From contig SVJR01000002.1 of the NCBI GenBank assembly GCA_015068845.1, forward strand, positions 1 to 64,000: a DNA stretch of 64,000 bases, in the 5' to 3' direction. The stretch's first letter is position 1; each line of letters opens with the position of its first letter. The notes beneath the pieces were generated by a model. It was not told the DNA's origin, made no database searches, and saw only the letters and a list, made by a program, of their open reading frames with translations. Both the position numbers and the translations under genes were made by a program. Positions 31,757-40,555 of the stretch are shown here, one piece after another. The stretch comes from Oscillospiraceae bacterium (GTDB lineage Bacteria > Bacillota > Clostridia > Monoglobales > Monoglobaceae).

Positions 31757-33040
31757 ATGATTGACATTAAGATTTTAAGGAACGAACCCGAAAAACTCAT
31801 CGAAGCACTTAAAAGAAGAAAGGAAGACCGTATTGACATTGACGGACTTTTAGAGCTTGACAAAAAGCGCCGTGAAGCACTTTTTGAGGTTGAGCAGATG
31901 AAGAGCCGCCAGAACGAGGTTTCAAAGCAGATTCCTGCAATGAAGAAGGAGGGCAACGACACAACTGCAATCTTTGCCGAAATGAAGGTTCTTTCAGACG
32001 ATATTAAAAAGCTCGACGAGGAAGTAAGATCTATCGACGAGCAGATTGAAAAGATAATGTATACAATCCCCAACATCGCAAACCCCTCTGTTCCCGACGG
32101 TGATACCGACGAGGATAATATTGAGGTTCGCCGCTTTATGGAACCCACAGCCTTTGACTTTGAGCCAAAAGCTCACTGGGATCTGGGCGAGGATTTGGGA
32201 ATCTTAGACGCTGCAACTGCAGCAAAGATTACCGGCACACGCTTCACGGTATACAAGGGCGCAGGCGCACAGCTTGAAAGAGCGGTAATCAACTTCTATC
32301 TTGATACTCACACCAATCAGAACGGCTATAAAGAAATCTTTCCTCCGTTTATGGTTCACAGAAACAGTATGGTCGGCACAGGGCAGTTGCCCAAGTTCGA
32401 GGAAGACGCGTTCAAGGTATCAAATACCGACTACTTCCTTGTTCCCACAGCTGAAGTTCCTGTTACCAATATGCACCGTGATGAAATCCTTGACGGCAGC
32501 CAGCTGCCTATCAAGTACTGTGCATACACCGCTTGCTTCAGAGCGGAAGCGGGAAGTGCCGGCAGAGACACCCGTGGTCTTATCCGTCAGCACCAGTTCA
32601 ACAAGGTTGAGCTTGTTAAGTTTGCCAACCCCGAGAACTCCTATGAAGAGCTCGAAAGCCTTGTAAACGATGCAGAATCGGTACTCAAGCTCTTGAAGCT
32701 CCCCTACCGTGTAGTTAAAATCTGTATCGGCGACCTTGGTTTTACCGCTGCAATGAAGTATGATATCGAGGTTTGGATGCCCAGCTACAACAGATTTGTT
32801 GAGATTTCGTCCTGCTCCAACTTCGAGGACTTCCAGGCACGCCGTGCGAATATTAAGTTCAAGAACTCGGTTAAGGACAAGGCTCAGCTTGTTCACACAC
32901 TCAACGGCTCGGGCGTTGCAATCGGCAGAACAGTTGCCGCAATCTTAGAGAACTACCAGAACGCAGACGGCTCAATCACCGTTCCCGAAGTGCTTAGACC
33001 CTATATGGGCGGCAAGGAAGTAATTCTTCCCGAAAAATAA
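31757..33040 (+). CDS. serS: Seryl-tRNA synthetase
   Basis: [21 protein letters not shown]...[32 protein letters not shown]...[19 protein letters not shown]. Confidence 0.97.
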   Translation: MIDIKILRNEPEKLIEALKRRKEDRIDIDGLLELDKKRREALFEVEQMKSRQNEVSKQIPAMKKEGNDTTAIFAEMKVLSDDIKKLDEEVRSIDEQIEKIMYTIPNIANPSVPDGDTDEDNIEVRRFMEPTAFDFEPKAHWDLGEDLGILDAATAAKITGTRFTVYKGAGAQLERAVINFYLDTHTNQNGYKEIFPPFMVHRNSMVGTGQLPKFEEDAFKVSNTDYFLVPTAEVPVTNMHRDEILDGSQLPIKYCAYTACFRAEAGSAGRDTRGLIRQHQFNKVELVKFANPENSYEELESLVNDAESVLKLLKLPYRVVKICIGDLGFTAAMKYDIEVWMPSYNRFVEISSCSNFEDFQARRANIKFKNSVKDKAQLVHTLNGSGVAIGRTVAAILENYQNADGSITVPEVLRPYMGGKEVILPEK

Positions 33041-33058
33041 ATGAATATTTAAATTTTT

Positions 33059-33093
33059 AGCGGTATACCAAACGGTGTACCGCTAATTTTTTG
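33059..33093 (+). terminator. serS terminator
   Basis: AGCGGTATACC-AAAC-GGTGTACCGCT then AATTTTTT. Confidence 0.7.
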
Positions 33094-33127
33094 GTCAAAA
33101 CTGCGATTTAACAAAGCTTTTAGCCGT

Positions 33128-33192
33128 CCCATTACTAAAAAATAATGTGTAATGGCTAAAATGTTGAAATCTCGAAACGGAATTGAATTGAC
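33128..33192. repeat. Left terminal inverted repeat
   Basis: CCCATTACTAAAAAATAATGTGTAATGGCTAAAATGTTGAAATCTCGAAACGGAATTGAATTGAC. Confidence 0.88.
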
Positions 33193-33236
33193 CTATACCA
33201 TTTAGGGCAAAAGTTGGCTGTGTGACCGATTTTGAC

Positions 33237-33430
33237 ATTTATAAATAAAGTTGAATATTTTATAAATCTATTTCAAACTTTCATAAAAAGTGCGGAAAGT
33301 TTTATAAAACATCGGTACAGTTTTATAAAAGACTGTACCTTTTTTATAAAACCGATTATAAACAATCCGAATTATTTTATAAAATAACCTTGCATTTTTA
33401 TAAAACATAACAATCCTTTTATAAAAACTG
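33237..33430. repeat. Left subterminal array of TTTATAAAA boxes, 21-bp period
   Basis: TATAAA-type boxes at 33240, 33261, 33282 (CATAAA), 33303, 33324, 33345, 33357, 33378, 33399, 33420. Confidence 0.92.
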
Positions 33431-33444
33431 TTCAAAATGCAGAA

Positions 33445-33473
33445 TTGACAATATTTAGCAAACTTTATATAAT
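33445..33473 (+). promoter_or_regulatory. Sigma-A-type promoter for transposase
   Basis: TTGACA (33445) - 17 nt - TATAAT (33468). Confidence 0.75.
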
Positions 33474-33502
33474 ATAAATACCAAAAAAAGGGGGGCGCAA
33501 TA

Positions 33503-35158
33503 GTGAGATTAAAGGATATTATGAAGGACAAGCCCAGAATTAGCGAGGAAGTCAAGGAATTAAGGGCAAAACTCAAAGAAATAGAAAAGAAAATCAAAGC
33601 ATTGTCCGAAAATGATAGGGAGTTTGTACTGCGTGACTATGTCAAAAAAGAACCGAAGAAAAGGCAATCCACAGAGTGGGAACTATTTATGGAAAAGCAT
33701 GGGATAAGACCAGTATGTGACAAGTGTGGCTGTGTTCAAACCTATATGCACGCTTTGGAAAACGGCAAACCACGCCGCCGTTGTGTGGATTGCGGTCATA
33801 CATTTAATCCCTTTGTCGGCACTATTGCACAGGGGTCACACTTGCCCCTTAAAGTTCAAATTGCCTTTGTTTATTATACTATCAATAACTTTTCCCTTAC
33901 TGATATTCAGCAAAACCTCAGAACCGATTACGGGATAGAACTGACACAAGGGTCTATTATTAGTAACAGACACAAAATCCTTGCCGCTATTGAACACCGC
34001 TTTGCTATGCCAATATTGTCGGGAGTTGTCAAGGTTGACGAGTGCTGTTTTAGGGAATGTCAAAAAGGCTCAAAAACCCTTATAAATACTGTACCTACGG
34101 CAGTTGCAGAAAGGATAGCAAGAACAAAGGAAAAGAAAGTGCCTTCACAGTTAGGGACTTTTGGCAATGAGTTTGTCTGTGTTGTAACTGCTATTGACAA
34201 TAAAGGTCATATTGCCGCCGTTGTAACAGGCTTATCAAGGATGAGTGCATTGGATTTTGAGAGTTATTTCGGGGACTACCTTGGGGATATTAGCTTTTTG
34301 TGTAGTGACGGCTTTTCAGCATACCACAAATATTGTGAAGAACACGCAATCCCTCACTACATAAAGCCCTCTACTATGGATAAGGATATCCGAAAAGAGG
34401 AACGGGAATGGGAAGAAACACACAACGGCGAGAAAATCAGCAGAGACGATATAAAGAAAAGCAAGTATGAAAATCAGGAACTTGACCGCATAGAAAACTA
34501 CGGCAGACTTACACAAGCAGAGTTTGAAGAACTGAAAAGCAAGAAATGGCTTACTCTTGACGATATAGACTCATTCCATAGGCAACTAAAAAGGCATATC
34601 AACAAGAATATGACGGGAGTTTCTGCGGTATATCTGCACTTGTATATTTCCCTTTATGTTTTCAAGCACAACTGGAAGAAAGACCACAAAACCCCTTTAA
34701 CCTCTTATGCCGATGCGGAAATGCTTTATGCTGAACTTGTCGGGGCAAACGGCAGATTTATTCAATCCGCTGATTGGAAAAATAGAGATATACTTGCTAT
34801 GAGGAGAACACCTGCACAGCATATTACAAGACTAAATACCTTTACAGAAAAGGCAAGAGAATTGTCAAATGAACGGGGATTTGTTTTTGACGGGAATAAC
34901 AAACTGACACACTTTAACAAGCGAATATATTTCCGTACAGCAACCTTAACACAACTGAGAGCAATCTGCAAAGAGTATAAAGTCAAAGATTACACAACTA
35001 CAAAGAGCAAAGAAGAACTTGCAAGAAGGATATGTGCATTGCCAGAAGTCAATGAGATTTTTGTACGGCTTTTAATGGCAGATACAGTTAATGCACCGCT
35101 TACAGACCGAGTGGTGGAGTTACTGCGAGAAGAAGGACAGAGCAACCAATTCCGTTGA
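33503..35158 (+). CDS. IS1595-like family transposase with N-terminal zinc ribbon and C-terminal SAP-like segment
   Basis: CDKCGCVQTYMHALENGKPRRRCVDCGHTFNPFVGTIAQGSHLPL; VKVDECCF, FLCSDGFSAYH, DSFHRQLKRHINKNMTGVSAVYLHLYISLYVFKHN; C-term LTQLRAICKEYKVKDYTTTKSKEELARRI; GTG start. Confidence 0.88.
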   Translation: MRLKDIMKDKPRISEEVKELRAKLKEIEKKIKALSENDREFVLRDYVKKEPKKRQSTEWELFMEKHGIRPVCDKCGCVQTYMHALENGKPRRRCVDCGHTFNPFVGTIAQGSHLPLKVQIAFVYYTINNFSLTDIQQNLRTDYGIELTQGSIISNRHKILAAIEHRFAMPILSGVVKVDECCFRECQKGSKTLINTVPTAVAERIARTKEKKVPSQLGTFGNEFVCVVTAIDNKGHIAAVVTGLSRMSALDFESYFGDYLGDISFLCSDGFSAYHKYCEEHAIPHYIKPSTMDKDIRKEEREWEETHNGEKISRDDIKKSKYENQELDRIENYGRLTQAEFEELKSKKWLTLDDIDSFHRQLKRHINKNMTGVSAVYLHLYISLYVFKHNWKKDHKTPLTSYADAEMLYAELVGANGRFIQSADWKNRDILAMRRTPAQHITRLNTFTEKARELSNERGFVFDGNNKLTHFNKRIYFRTATLTQLRAICKEYKVKDYTTTKSKEELARRICALPEVNEIFVRLLMADTVNAPLTDRVVELLREEGQSNQFR

Positions 35159-35404
35159 CAGCGGTATTCCCCAAAAAGTTCAAAAGTGTTATTTAAAAGT
35201 GTCGAAAAAATGCCGAACTTTTTCCGAACCGCTATTTTTTATTAATTTTCAGCCTCAAAATAGATGTTTTTTGAAAATATATAGGGTTTATTTTCCCCAA
35301 ATAGTCAAAAGTGTCGGTTTTTAAACCCAATTACCGGAATTACTGCTATTTCAGTGTTTAGTGAAAATATCATTGGCGAAAATGCTGAAATTATGCTAAT
35401 TCTG

Positions 35405-35433
35405 TTGACGGCAACGTATTTCGGTGTTATAAT
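35405..35433 (+). promoter_or_regulatory. Sigma-A-type promoter for the peptide/rSAM operon
   Basis: TTGACG (35405) - 17 nt - TATAAT (35428); followed by AAAGGAGGT RBS. Confidence 0.75.
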
Positions 35434-35463
35434 ATTAAGTAATACAACAAAGGAGGTGCTTAT

Positions 35464-35631
35464 ATGGGTATTGCAATAGCTGACAACAAGATTATGATGG
35501 CTTTGGATGCTATCCAAAAATCTATTACAGTTACATCTGACATTATTAGGGGAGTTTATTCTTGTGACTGTACTGGTTGCTCAAATAATTGCTTTGAGTC
35601 ATGTGCAGATGGAAATGGACCAACTAACTAA
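35464..35631 (+). CDS. Putative RiPP precursor peptide, 55 aa, Cys-rich C-terminus
   Basis: MGIAIADNKIMMALDAIQKSITVTSDIIRGVYSCDCTGCSNNCFESCADGNGPTN*; strong RBS AAAGGAGGT; absent from ORF track because <60 aa; directly upstream of rSAM/SPASM gene. Confidence 0.85.
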   Translation: MGIAIADNKIMMALDAIQKSITVTSDIIRGVYSCDCTGCSNNCFESCADGNGPTN

Positions 35632-36787
35632 TGTTAAAAAAGAACGAGATTCTAACTCTACAAGTTATAGTCCGTCGTTGTGCGTAACACATAAGTGTAA
35701 TTTGTCATGTGTATATTGTTATCAAAATAATAAGAGCAATGTACACATGACATTTGATACTGCCAAAAAATGTATTGATGATATTTTCAAAAACATACCA
35801 AATGGAACAAAACTTATAGAAATATCATTTATAGGTGGAGAACCTCTTTTAGAAATGGATTTAATAAAGGCAGTATATAATTACACAACGGAAACATATT
35901 TTGATGATAGAGTTCGTTTTTTTGCGACTACCAATGGAACAACTTTGACTAATGAAGATAAGAATTGGTTTAGAAGTCGTAAAAACAAGTTCGTTCTTGG
36001 ACTAAGTTTAGATGGTACTCCCCGAACACATAACTATAATAGGTCTAATTCCTTTAACAAAATTGATATTCCGTTTTTTGCAGAAACTTGGCCTAATCAG
36101 GGACCCAAAATGACTATATCAAAATATAGTTTAAGCACTTTGGCAGATGATATTATATTTATACATCAGCAAGGATTTAAATATATCTTTGGTGTGAATT
36201 TTGCAGAAGGGGATTTTGATTGGGGTAATAGAGAGGAATTAAAGATTTTTTCGAAACAACTCCGTAAACTGCTTGATTTTTACACGGAAAACTATGATTT
36301 AACACTAAATCAAATGTTTGGAAAACATATTGAGTTGTGTGCTAGTAAAAGTGTTGATAAAAATAAAACTTGTGGCATCGGTACGAATACTGCCTTCTAT
36401 GATGTAGACGGAAAAAAGTATCCTTGCAGTTTTGTTACTCCCTTGACATTTTCAAAAGAAGAGTTAGAGGACATAAAAAAAGTAGATTTTTGCGATTGTG
36501 ATAGCTTTATAGATAAAGAGTGTGCTAATGAATGCTACATTTTCCCTGTGTGTAGTTCGTGTGCTGGCGCTAATTTTTTGGTTAATCACACATTTTCAAA
36601 GAGAATAAAAACAAGATGTGATTTTAACAAATTATTGTGCCTTTATATTGCAGAACTCCATACTAGAAGGATAATTCAGCATAGAGATTTGTACAAGGAT
36701 GAAAACCAGTTGTATTTTCTTATTCAAGCTATTACAGATATAAAGAATAAGTATTATCAAGAATTTCAAGAGTATATGATACATTAA
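35609..36787 (+). CDS. Radical SAM/SPASM peptide maturase
   Basis: CNLSCVYC (CX3CX2C), FIGGEPLL, SPASM-type CGIGTNTAFYDVDGKKYPC (CX12GX4C) and CANECYIFPVCSSC; start reassigned to MEMDQL overlapping the precursor 3' end. Confidence 0.88.
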   Translation: MEMDQLTNVKKERDSNSTSYSPSLCVTHKCNLSCVYCYQNNKSNVHMTFDTAKKCIDDIFKNIPNGTKLIEISFIGGEPLLEMDLIKAVYNYTTETYFDDRVRFFATTNGTTLTNEDKNWFRSRKNKFVLGLSLDGTPRTHNYNRSNSFNKIDIPFFAETWPNQGPKMTISKYSLSTLADDIIFIHQQGFKYIFGVNFAEGDFDWGNREELKIFSKQLRKLLDFYTENYDLTLNQMFGKHIELCASKSVDKNKTCGIGTNTAFYDVDGKKYPCSFVTPLTFSKEELEDIKKVDFCDCDSFIDKECANECYIFPVCSSCAGANFLVNHTFSKRIKTRCDFNKLLCLYIAELHTRRIIQHRDLYKDENQLYFLIQAITDIKNKYYQEFQEYMIH

Positions 36788-36788
36788 G

Positions 36789-36818
36789 CAAATAGCACGA
36801 ATACATTCGTGCTATTTA
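36789..36818 (+). terminator. Hairpin between rSAM and downstream gene
   Basis: AAATAGCACGAA-TACA-TTCGTGCTATTT. Confidence 0.55.
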
Positions 36819-36853
36819 TGATATAAGCCATATATAGAAGGGGGTTGAAATAT

Positions 36854-37336
36854 ATGGGAAGTCAAGAATTTGAAGAACAATTAAATTTTGCTAATTATCC
36901 AGAATTAGAAAAAGCATATATTGAAACAAGAGATTTTTTTGAAAATGGTTGTTGTAATTTGTCTCCTGAAGAGGTACATAACCAGCATCCGGCTTTTTGC
37001 TATCTCGATAAATTTGTTATGATAAAGTTTCCTACATATAAGGTAAGAGTAATAGATGATAATGTTTCAATAGAAGAATTAATTAAACAGCTTTTAGGGC
37101 TTGGTATGTTGTATATATACCACGAAACTGATACTGTAATTTACCCAACGATGCAACGTGTGAATTCTATTGCTATCCATTGTTTAGAGTTGTCACTATT
37201 AGATAATAGAACTTTAGTTGAGAAGATTGAGGAGAAATTATCAACTTTAGGGTATCATTTTGAAAGATGTGTTGCATTTGGATTGTATTCTGTGCCGATA
37301 GAGGTTAAAGACAATAAAATATATAAGATAAGTTGA
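36854..37336 (+). CDS. Hypothetical protein (cargo of the element; possible peptide-maturation accessory)
   Basis: MGSQEFEEQLNFANYPELEKAYIETRDFFENGCCNLSPEEVHNQHPAFCYLDKFVMIKFPTYKVRV...; RBS AGAAGGGGG. Confidence 0.75.
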   Translation: MGSQEFEEQLNFANYPELEKAYIETRDFFENGCCNLSPEEVHNQHPAFCYLDKFVMIKFPTYKVRVIDDNVSIEELIKQLLGLGMLYIYHETDTVIYPTMQRVNSIAIHCLELSLLDNRTLVEKIEEKLSTLGYHFERCVAFGLYSVPIEVKDNKIYKIS

Positions 37337-37383
37337 TTTTCTGAATCAATAGTGAATTAGTAATATAAATTCTAGTTAAATCT

Positions 37384-37424
37384 TCAAAACAGGAGTGGCA
37401 AATAAGCTACTCCTGTTTTTTATA
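37384..37424 (+). terminator. Intrinsic terminator at end of cargo operon
   Basis: AAAACAGGAGT...ACTCCTGTTTTTT. Confidence 0.65.
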
Positions 37425-37474
37425 AAAATTTATTTATCGGGGTGATGAAAAGCCCCGATAAAATTTTACTCAAA

Positions 37475-37680
37475 ATTTATAAAAGAATAGACTTTATTTA
37501 TAAAATTGTCGGCTTTGATTATAAACCAATTTATAAAAATATGAGATGGGTTTTATAAAAAAACTTGATTTCTTTTATAAAATAATCAACATCGGTTATA
37601 AATGCTTTTATAAAAAAGCAGATATTTTTTATAAAACTTTTGACATCGTTTATAAAAGGTTAAACACTTTTTATAAATCA
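37475..37680. repeat. Right subterminal array of TTTATAAAA boxes, 21/22- and 12-bp spacing
   Basis: TATAAA starts at 37478, 37499, 37520, 37532, 37554, 37576, 37597, 37609, 37630, 37651, 37672. Confidence 0.92.
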
Positions 37681-37722
37681 AAAATTATTTTGCACCGCAT
37701 TCTTAAGCCAAAAACAGAGCAA

Positions 37723-37788
37723 GTCAATTCAATTCAGTTGCGAGATTTCAACAAATAAACTTTTTCCACGAAAAAATTTAGTAATGGG
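37723..37788. repeat. Right terminal inverted repeat
   Basis: GTCAATTCAATTCAGTTGCGAGATTTCAAC...TTTAGTAATGGG, reverse complement matches left end. Confidence 0.88.
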
Positions 37789-37920
37789 TTTAGCCGTTGC
37801 ACTCTTGACTAATTGTTAAAATAATGGTAAAATTATATGATAAAATAAGATACCTATACGGTATCCCAAGCTTTTAGTATATTATTTCAAAATTTAAATA
37901 CAGAAAGGCAACGAAAGATT

Positions 37921-40542
37921 ATGAAGAATATGGGACTTAACGAAATCAGAGAAAAGTTTTTAAGCTTTTTCGAGTCAAAGGGCTGTTTGCGACTCGACAG
38001 CTTCTCACTTGTTCCGAAGAACGACGCAAGCTTACTTCTCATTAACTCGGGTATGGCACCTTTGAAAAAATGGTTCACAGGTGCGGAAGTTCCGCCAAGA
38101 CGCAGAGTTACCACCTGCCAGAAGTGTATCCGTACCCCCGATATCGAGTGCGTGGGTAAAACTGCACGCCACGGCACATTCTTTGAGATGCTGGGTAACT
38201 TCTCATTCGGCGACTACTTCAAGCACGAGGCAATCGCCTGGGGTTGGGAATTCCTTACAAAAGTTATGGAAATCCCTGAAGAAGTGCTCTGGATTACCGT
38301 TTATGAGGACGACGACGAGGCTCGCGACATCTGGATTAACGAAATCGGCGTGAACCCCGAAAGAGTTGTTAAGCTCGGCAAGGAAGACAACTTCTGGGAA
38401 CACGGAACAGGTCCTTGCGGTCCCTGCTCCGAAATCCATGTAGACCGTGGTATTGAATTCAGCTGCGGCAAGCCTGATTGTAAGCTTGGTTGCGACTGCG
38501 ACCGCTTTATGGAGGTCTGGAACCTCGTGTTCACCCAGTTCGATAAGGACGAGGACGGCAACTACAACCGCCTCGCAAACCCCAATATCGATACCGGTAT
38601 GGGCCTTGAACGCCTTGCCTGCATTATGCAGGGCGTAAATAACCTCTTTGAGGTTGATACCGTTCAGAATACAATGAAGCACATCTGCAGGATTGCCGGC
38701 GTTGAATATAAGAACGACGAAAAGACCGATATTTCACTCCGTGTTATCACCGACCATATCAGAAGTACAGTTATGATGGTATCCGACGGCGTTATCCCGT
38801 CAAATGAGGGCAGAGGCTATGTTCTGAGAAGACTTCTGAGACGCGCGGCACGCCACGGCAGACTCCTCGGCATCGAGGGCGAGTTCCTTTACACCGTTGC
38901 AGATACAGTTATTGACTCGTCAATGCAGGGCTACCCCGAGCTTGACGAAAAGCGTGACTACATCAAAAAGGTTGTAAGAATTGAAGAAGAGAAGTTCTCA
39001 AAGACCATCGAGGGCGGTCTTGCAATTCTTAACACATATATTGAAGAAACCAAGGCAAAGGGCAGCGACACTCTTTGCGGCGAGGATGCGTTCAAGCTGA
39101 ACGATACCTATGGCTTCCCCATTGACCTTACAGTTGAAATTTGCGAGGAACAGGGTTTAAAGGTTGACAGAGAAGGCTTTGACAAGCAGCTTAAGGTCCA
39201 GAAGGAAACCGCAAGAGCACGCCGTAAGGACGGCTCAAGCTGGGATGATGACAGCGCAGTCAGCATCAAGGCTGACGCGACCGAGTTTGTGGGATATGAC
39301 AGCTTAACCGCCGAAACCGAGATTGTGGGACTTGTAGCAGACGGCGGTGAGACCGACGCAATCGGCGCAGGCGAAGAGGGTATAGTTGTGGTTAAAAAGT
39401 CACCGTTCTATGCCGAAATGGGCGGTCAGTCGGGCGATATTGGTTCAATCACAACAGCAAATGCAAAAGCAAAGGTTATCGACACCAAAAAGAACGGTGA
39501 CGATATCTACTTCCATATAGTAAAAGTTGAAGAAGGCGCACTCCAGAAGGGCGACAAGGCAACACTTACGGTTTGCAAAACAAACAGAATGGCAGTTTGC
39601 CGCAACCACTCAACCACTCACCTTCTCCACAAGGCACTCAAAGAGGTTCTGGGCACACATGTTGCACAGGCAGGCTCTGAGGTTAACGCAAACCACCTGA
39701 GATTTGACTTCTCACACTTCGAGGCAATGACAGCGGACGAAATCAAAAAGGTTGAGGATTTGGTAAATGCTGCAATCTTAGAGGCAATGCCCATAACCGT
39801 TCAGGAGCTGAACATCGACGAGGCAAAGAAGCTCGGTGCAACAGCGCAGTTCGGCGAGAAGTACGGCGAGGTTGTCCGTGTTGTTTCAATGGGCGACTAC
39901 TCGGTTGAATTCTGTGGCGGTACACATCTTACCAACACCGCTCAGGCAGGACTCTTCAAGATTGTTTCTGAAAACGGCGTAGCTGCAGGCGTCCGCCGAA
40001 TCGAAGCGGTAACAGGTCTTGGCGTAATGCAGCAACTCAATGACGCAAAGGCAACCATCCAGAAGGTGGCTGAAACCATCAAGAGCAGCGTTCACGAGCT
40101 TGAAGCAAAGGCTCAGGCAGTTGTTGACGAGAATAAGAACTTAAAGCGTGAGCTTGAAAGCCTTAAGAGCAAAATGGCAAACAGCGGTCTTGGAAGTCTG
40201 GTTGACGAGGCAGAGGAAGTTAACGGAATCAAGGTTATTGCACATCGTCTTGATGACGGACTTGATATGAATGCACTTCGCGGCGCAGGCGACAACCTCA
40301 AGCAAAAGGCAGGCTGTGCAGTAATTGTTCTGGCATCTGCGGCTGACGGCAAGGTGAATATCGTTGCAATGGCAACCCCCGATGCAGTAGCAAAGGGCGC
40401 ACACGCAGGCAACATTATCCGTGAGGTTGCAAAGACCTGCGGTGGCGGCGGTGGCGGCAAACCCGACAGCGCACAGGCAGGCGGCAAGGACGTATCCAAG
40501 ATTGCCGAAGCACTTGATTTGGTTAAAACACTTGTGAAATAA
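37921..40542 (+). CDS. alaS: Alanyl-tRNA synthetase
   Basis: MGLNEIREKFLSFFESKGCLRLDSFSLVPKNDASLLLINSGMAPLKKWFTG...FCGGTHLTNTAQ...CGGGGGGKPDSAQAGG. Confidence 0.97.
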   Translation: MKNMGLNEIREKFLSFFESKGCLRLDSFSLVPKNDASLLLINSGMAPLKKWFTGAEVPPRRRVTTCQKCIRTPDIECVGKTARHGTFFEMLGNFSFGDYFKHEAIAWGWEFLTKVMEIPEEVLWITVYEDDDEARDIWINEIGVNPERVVKLGKEDNFWEHGTGPCGPCSEIHVDRGIEFSCGKPDCKLGCDCDRFMEVWNLVFTQFDKDEDGNYNRLANPNIDTGMGLERLACIMQGVNNLFEVDTVQNTMKHICRIAGVEYKNDEKTDISLRVITDHIRSTVMMVSDGVIPSNEGRGYVLRRLLRRAARHGRLLGIEGEFLYTVADTVIDSSMQGYPELDEKRDYIKKVVRIEEEKFSKTIEGGLAILNTYIEETKAKGSDTLCGEDAFKLNDTYGFPIDLTVEICEEQGLKVDREGFDKQLKVQKETARARRKDGSSWDDDSAVSIKADATEFVGYDSLTAETEIVGLVADGGETDAIGAGEEGIVVVKKSPFYAEMGGQSGDIGSITTANAKAKVIDTKKNGDDIYFHIVKVEEGALQKGDKATLTVCKTNRMAVCRNHSTTHLLHKALKEVLGTHVAQAGSEVNANHLRFDFSHFEAMTADEIKKVEDLVNAAILEAMPITVQELNIDEAKKLGATAQFGEKYGEVVRVVSMGDYSVEFCGGTHLTNTAQAGLFKIVSENGVAAGVRRIEAVTGLGVMQQLNDAKATIQKVAETIKSSVHELEAKAQAVVDENKNLKRELESLKSKMANSGLGSLVDEAEEVNGIKVIAHRLDDGLDMNALRGAGDNLKQKAGCAVIVLASAADGKVNIVAMATPDAVAKGAHAGNIIREVAKTCGGGGGGKPDSAQAGGKDVSKIAEALDLVKTLVK

Positions 40543-40555
40543 AAGGAGAACCATT

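Larger units (their letters stand above)
33128..37788. mobile_element. IS1595-like transposon carrying a radical SAM RiPP-like cassette; 9-bp flanking direct repeat TTTAGCCGT (33119-33127 and 37789-37797)
   Basis: Both ends start CCCATTACTAAA(23-24 nt)GTTGAAATCTCG-AAC-GAATTGAATTGAC in inverted orientation; transposase inside; markedly lower GC than flanks. Confidence 0.9.

Noticed and set aside
33237-37680. TTTATAAA arrays as a CRISPR array
   Set aside because: Repeat unit is only about 8-10 bp palindromic, spacing 21 bp or 12 bp, no cas genes, arrays are placed symmetrically in transposon ends.
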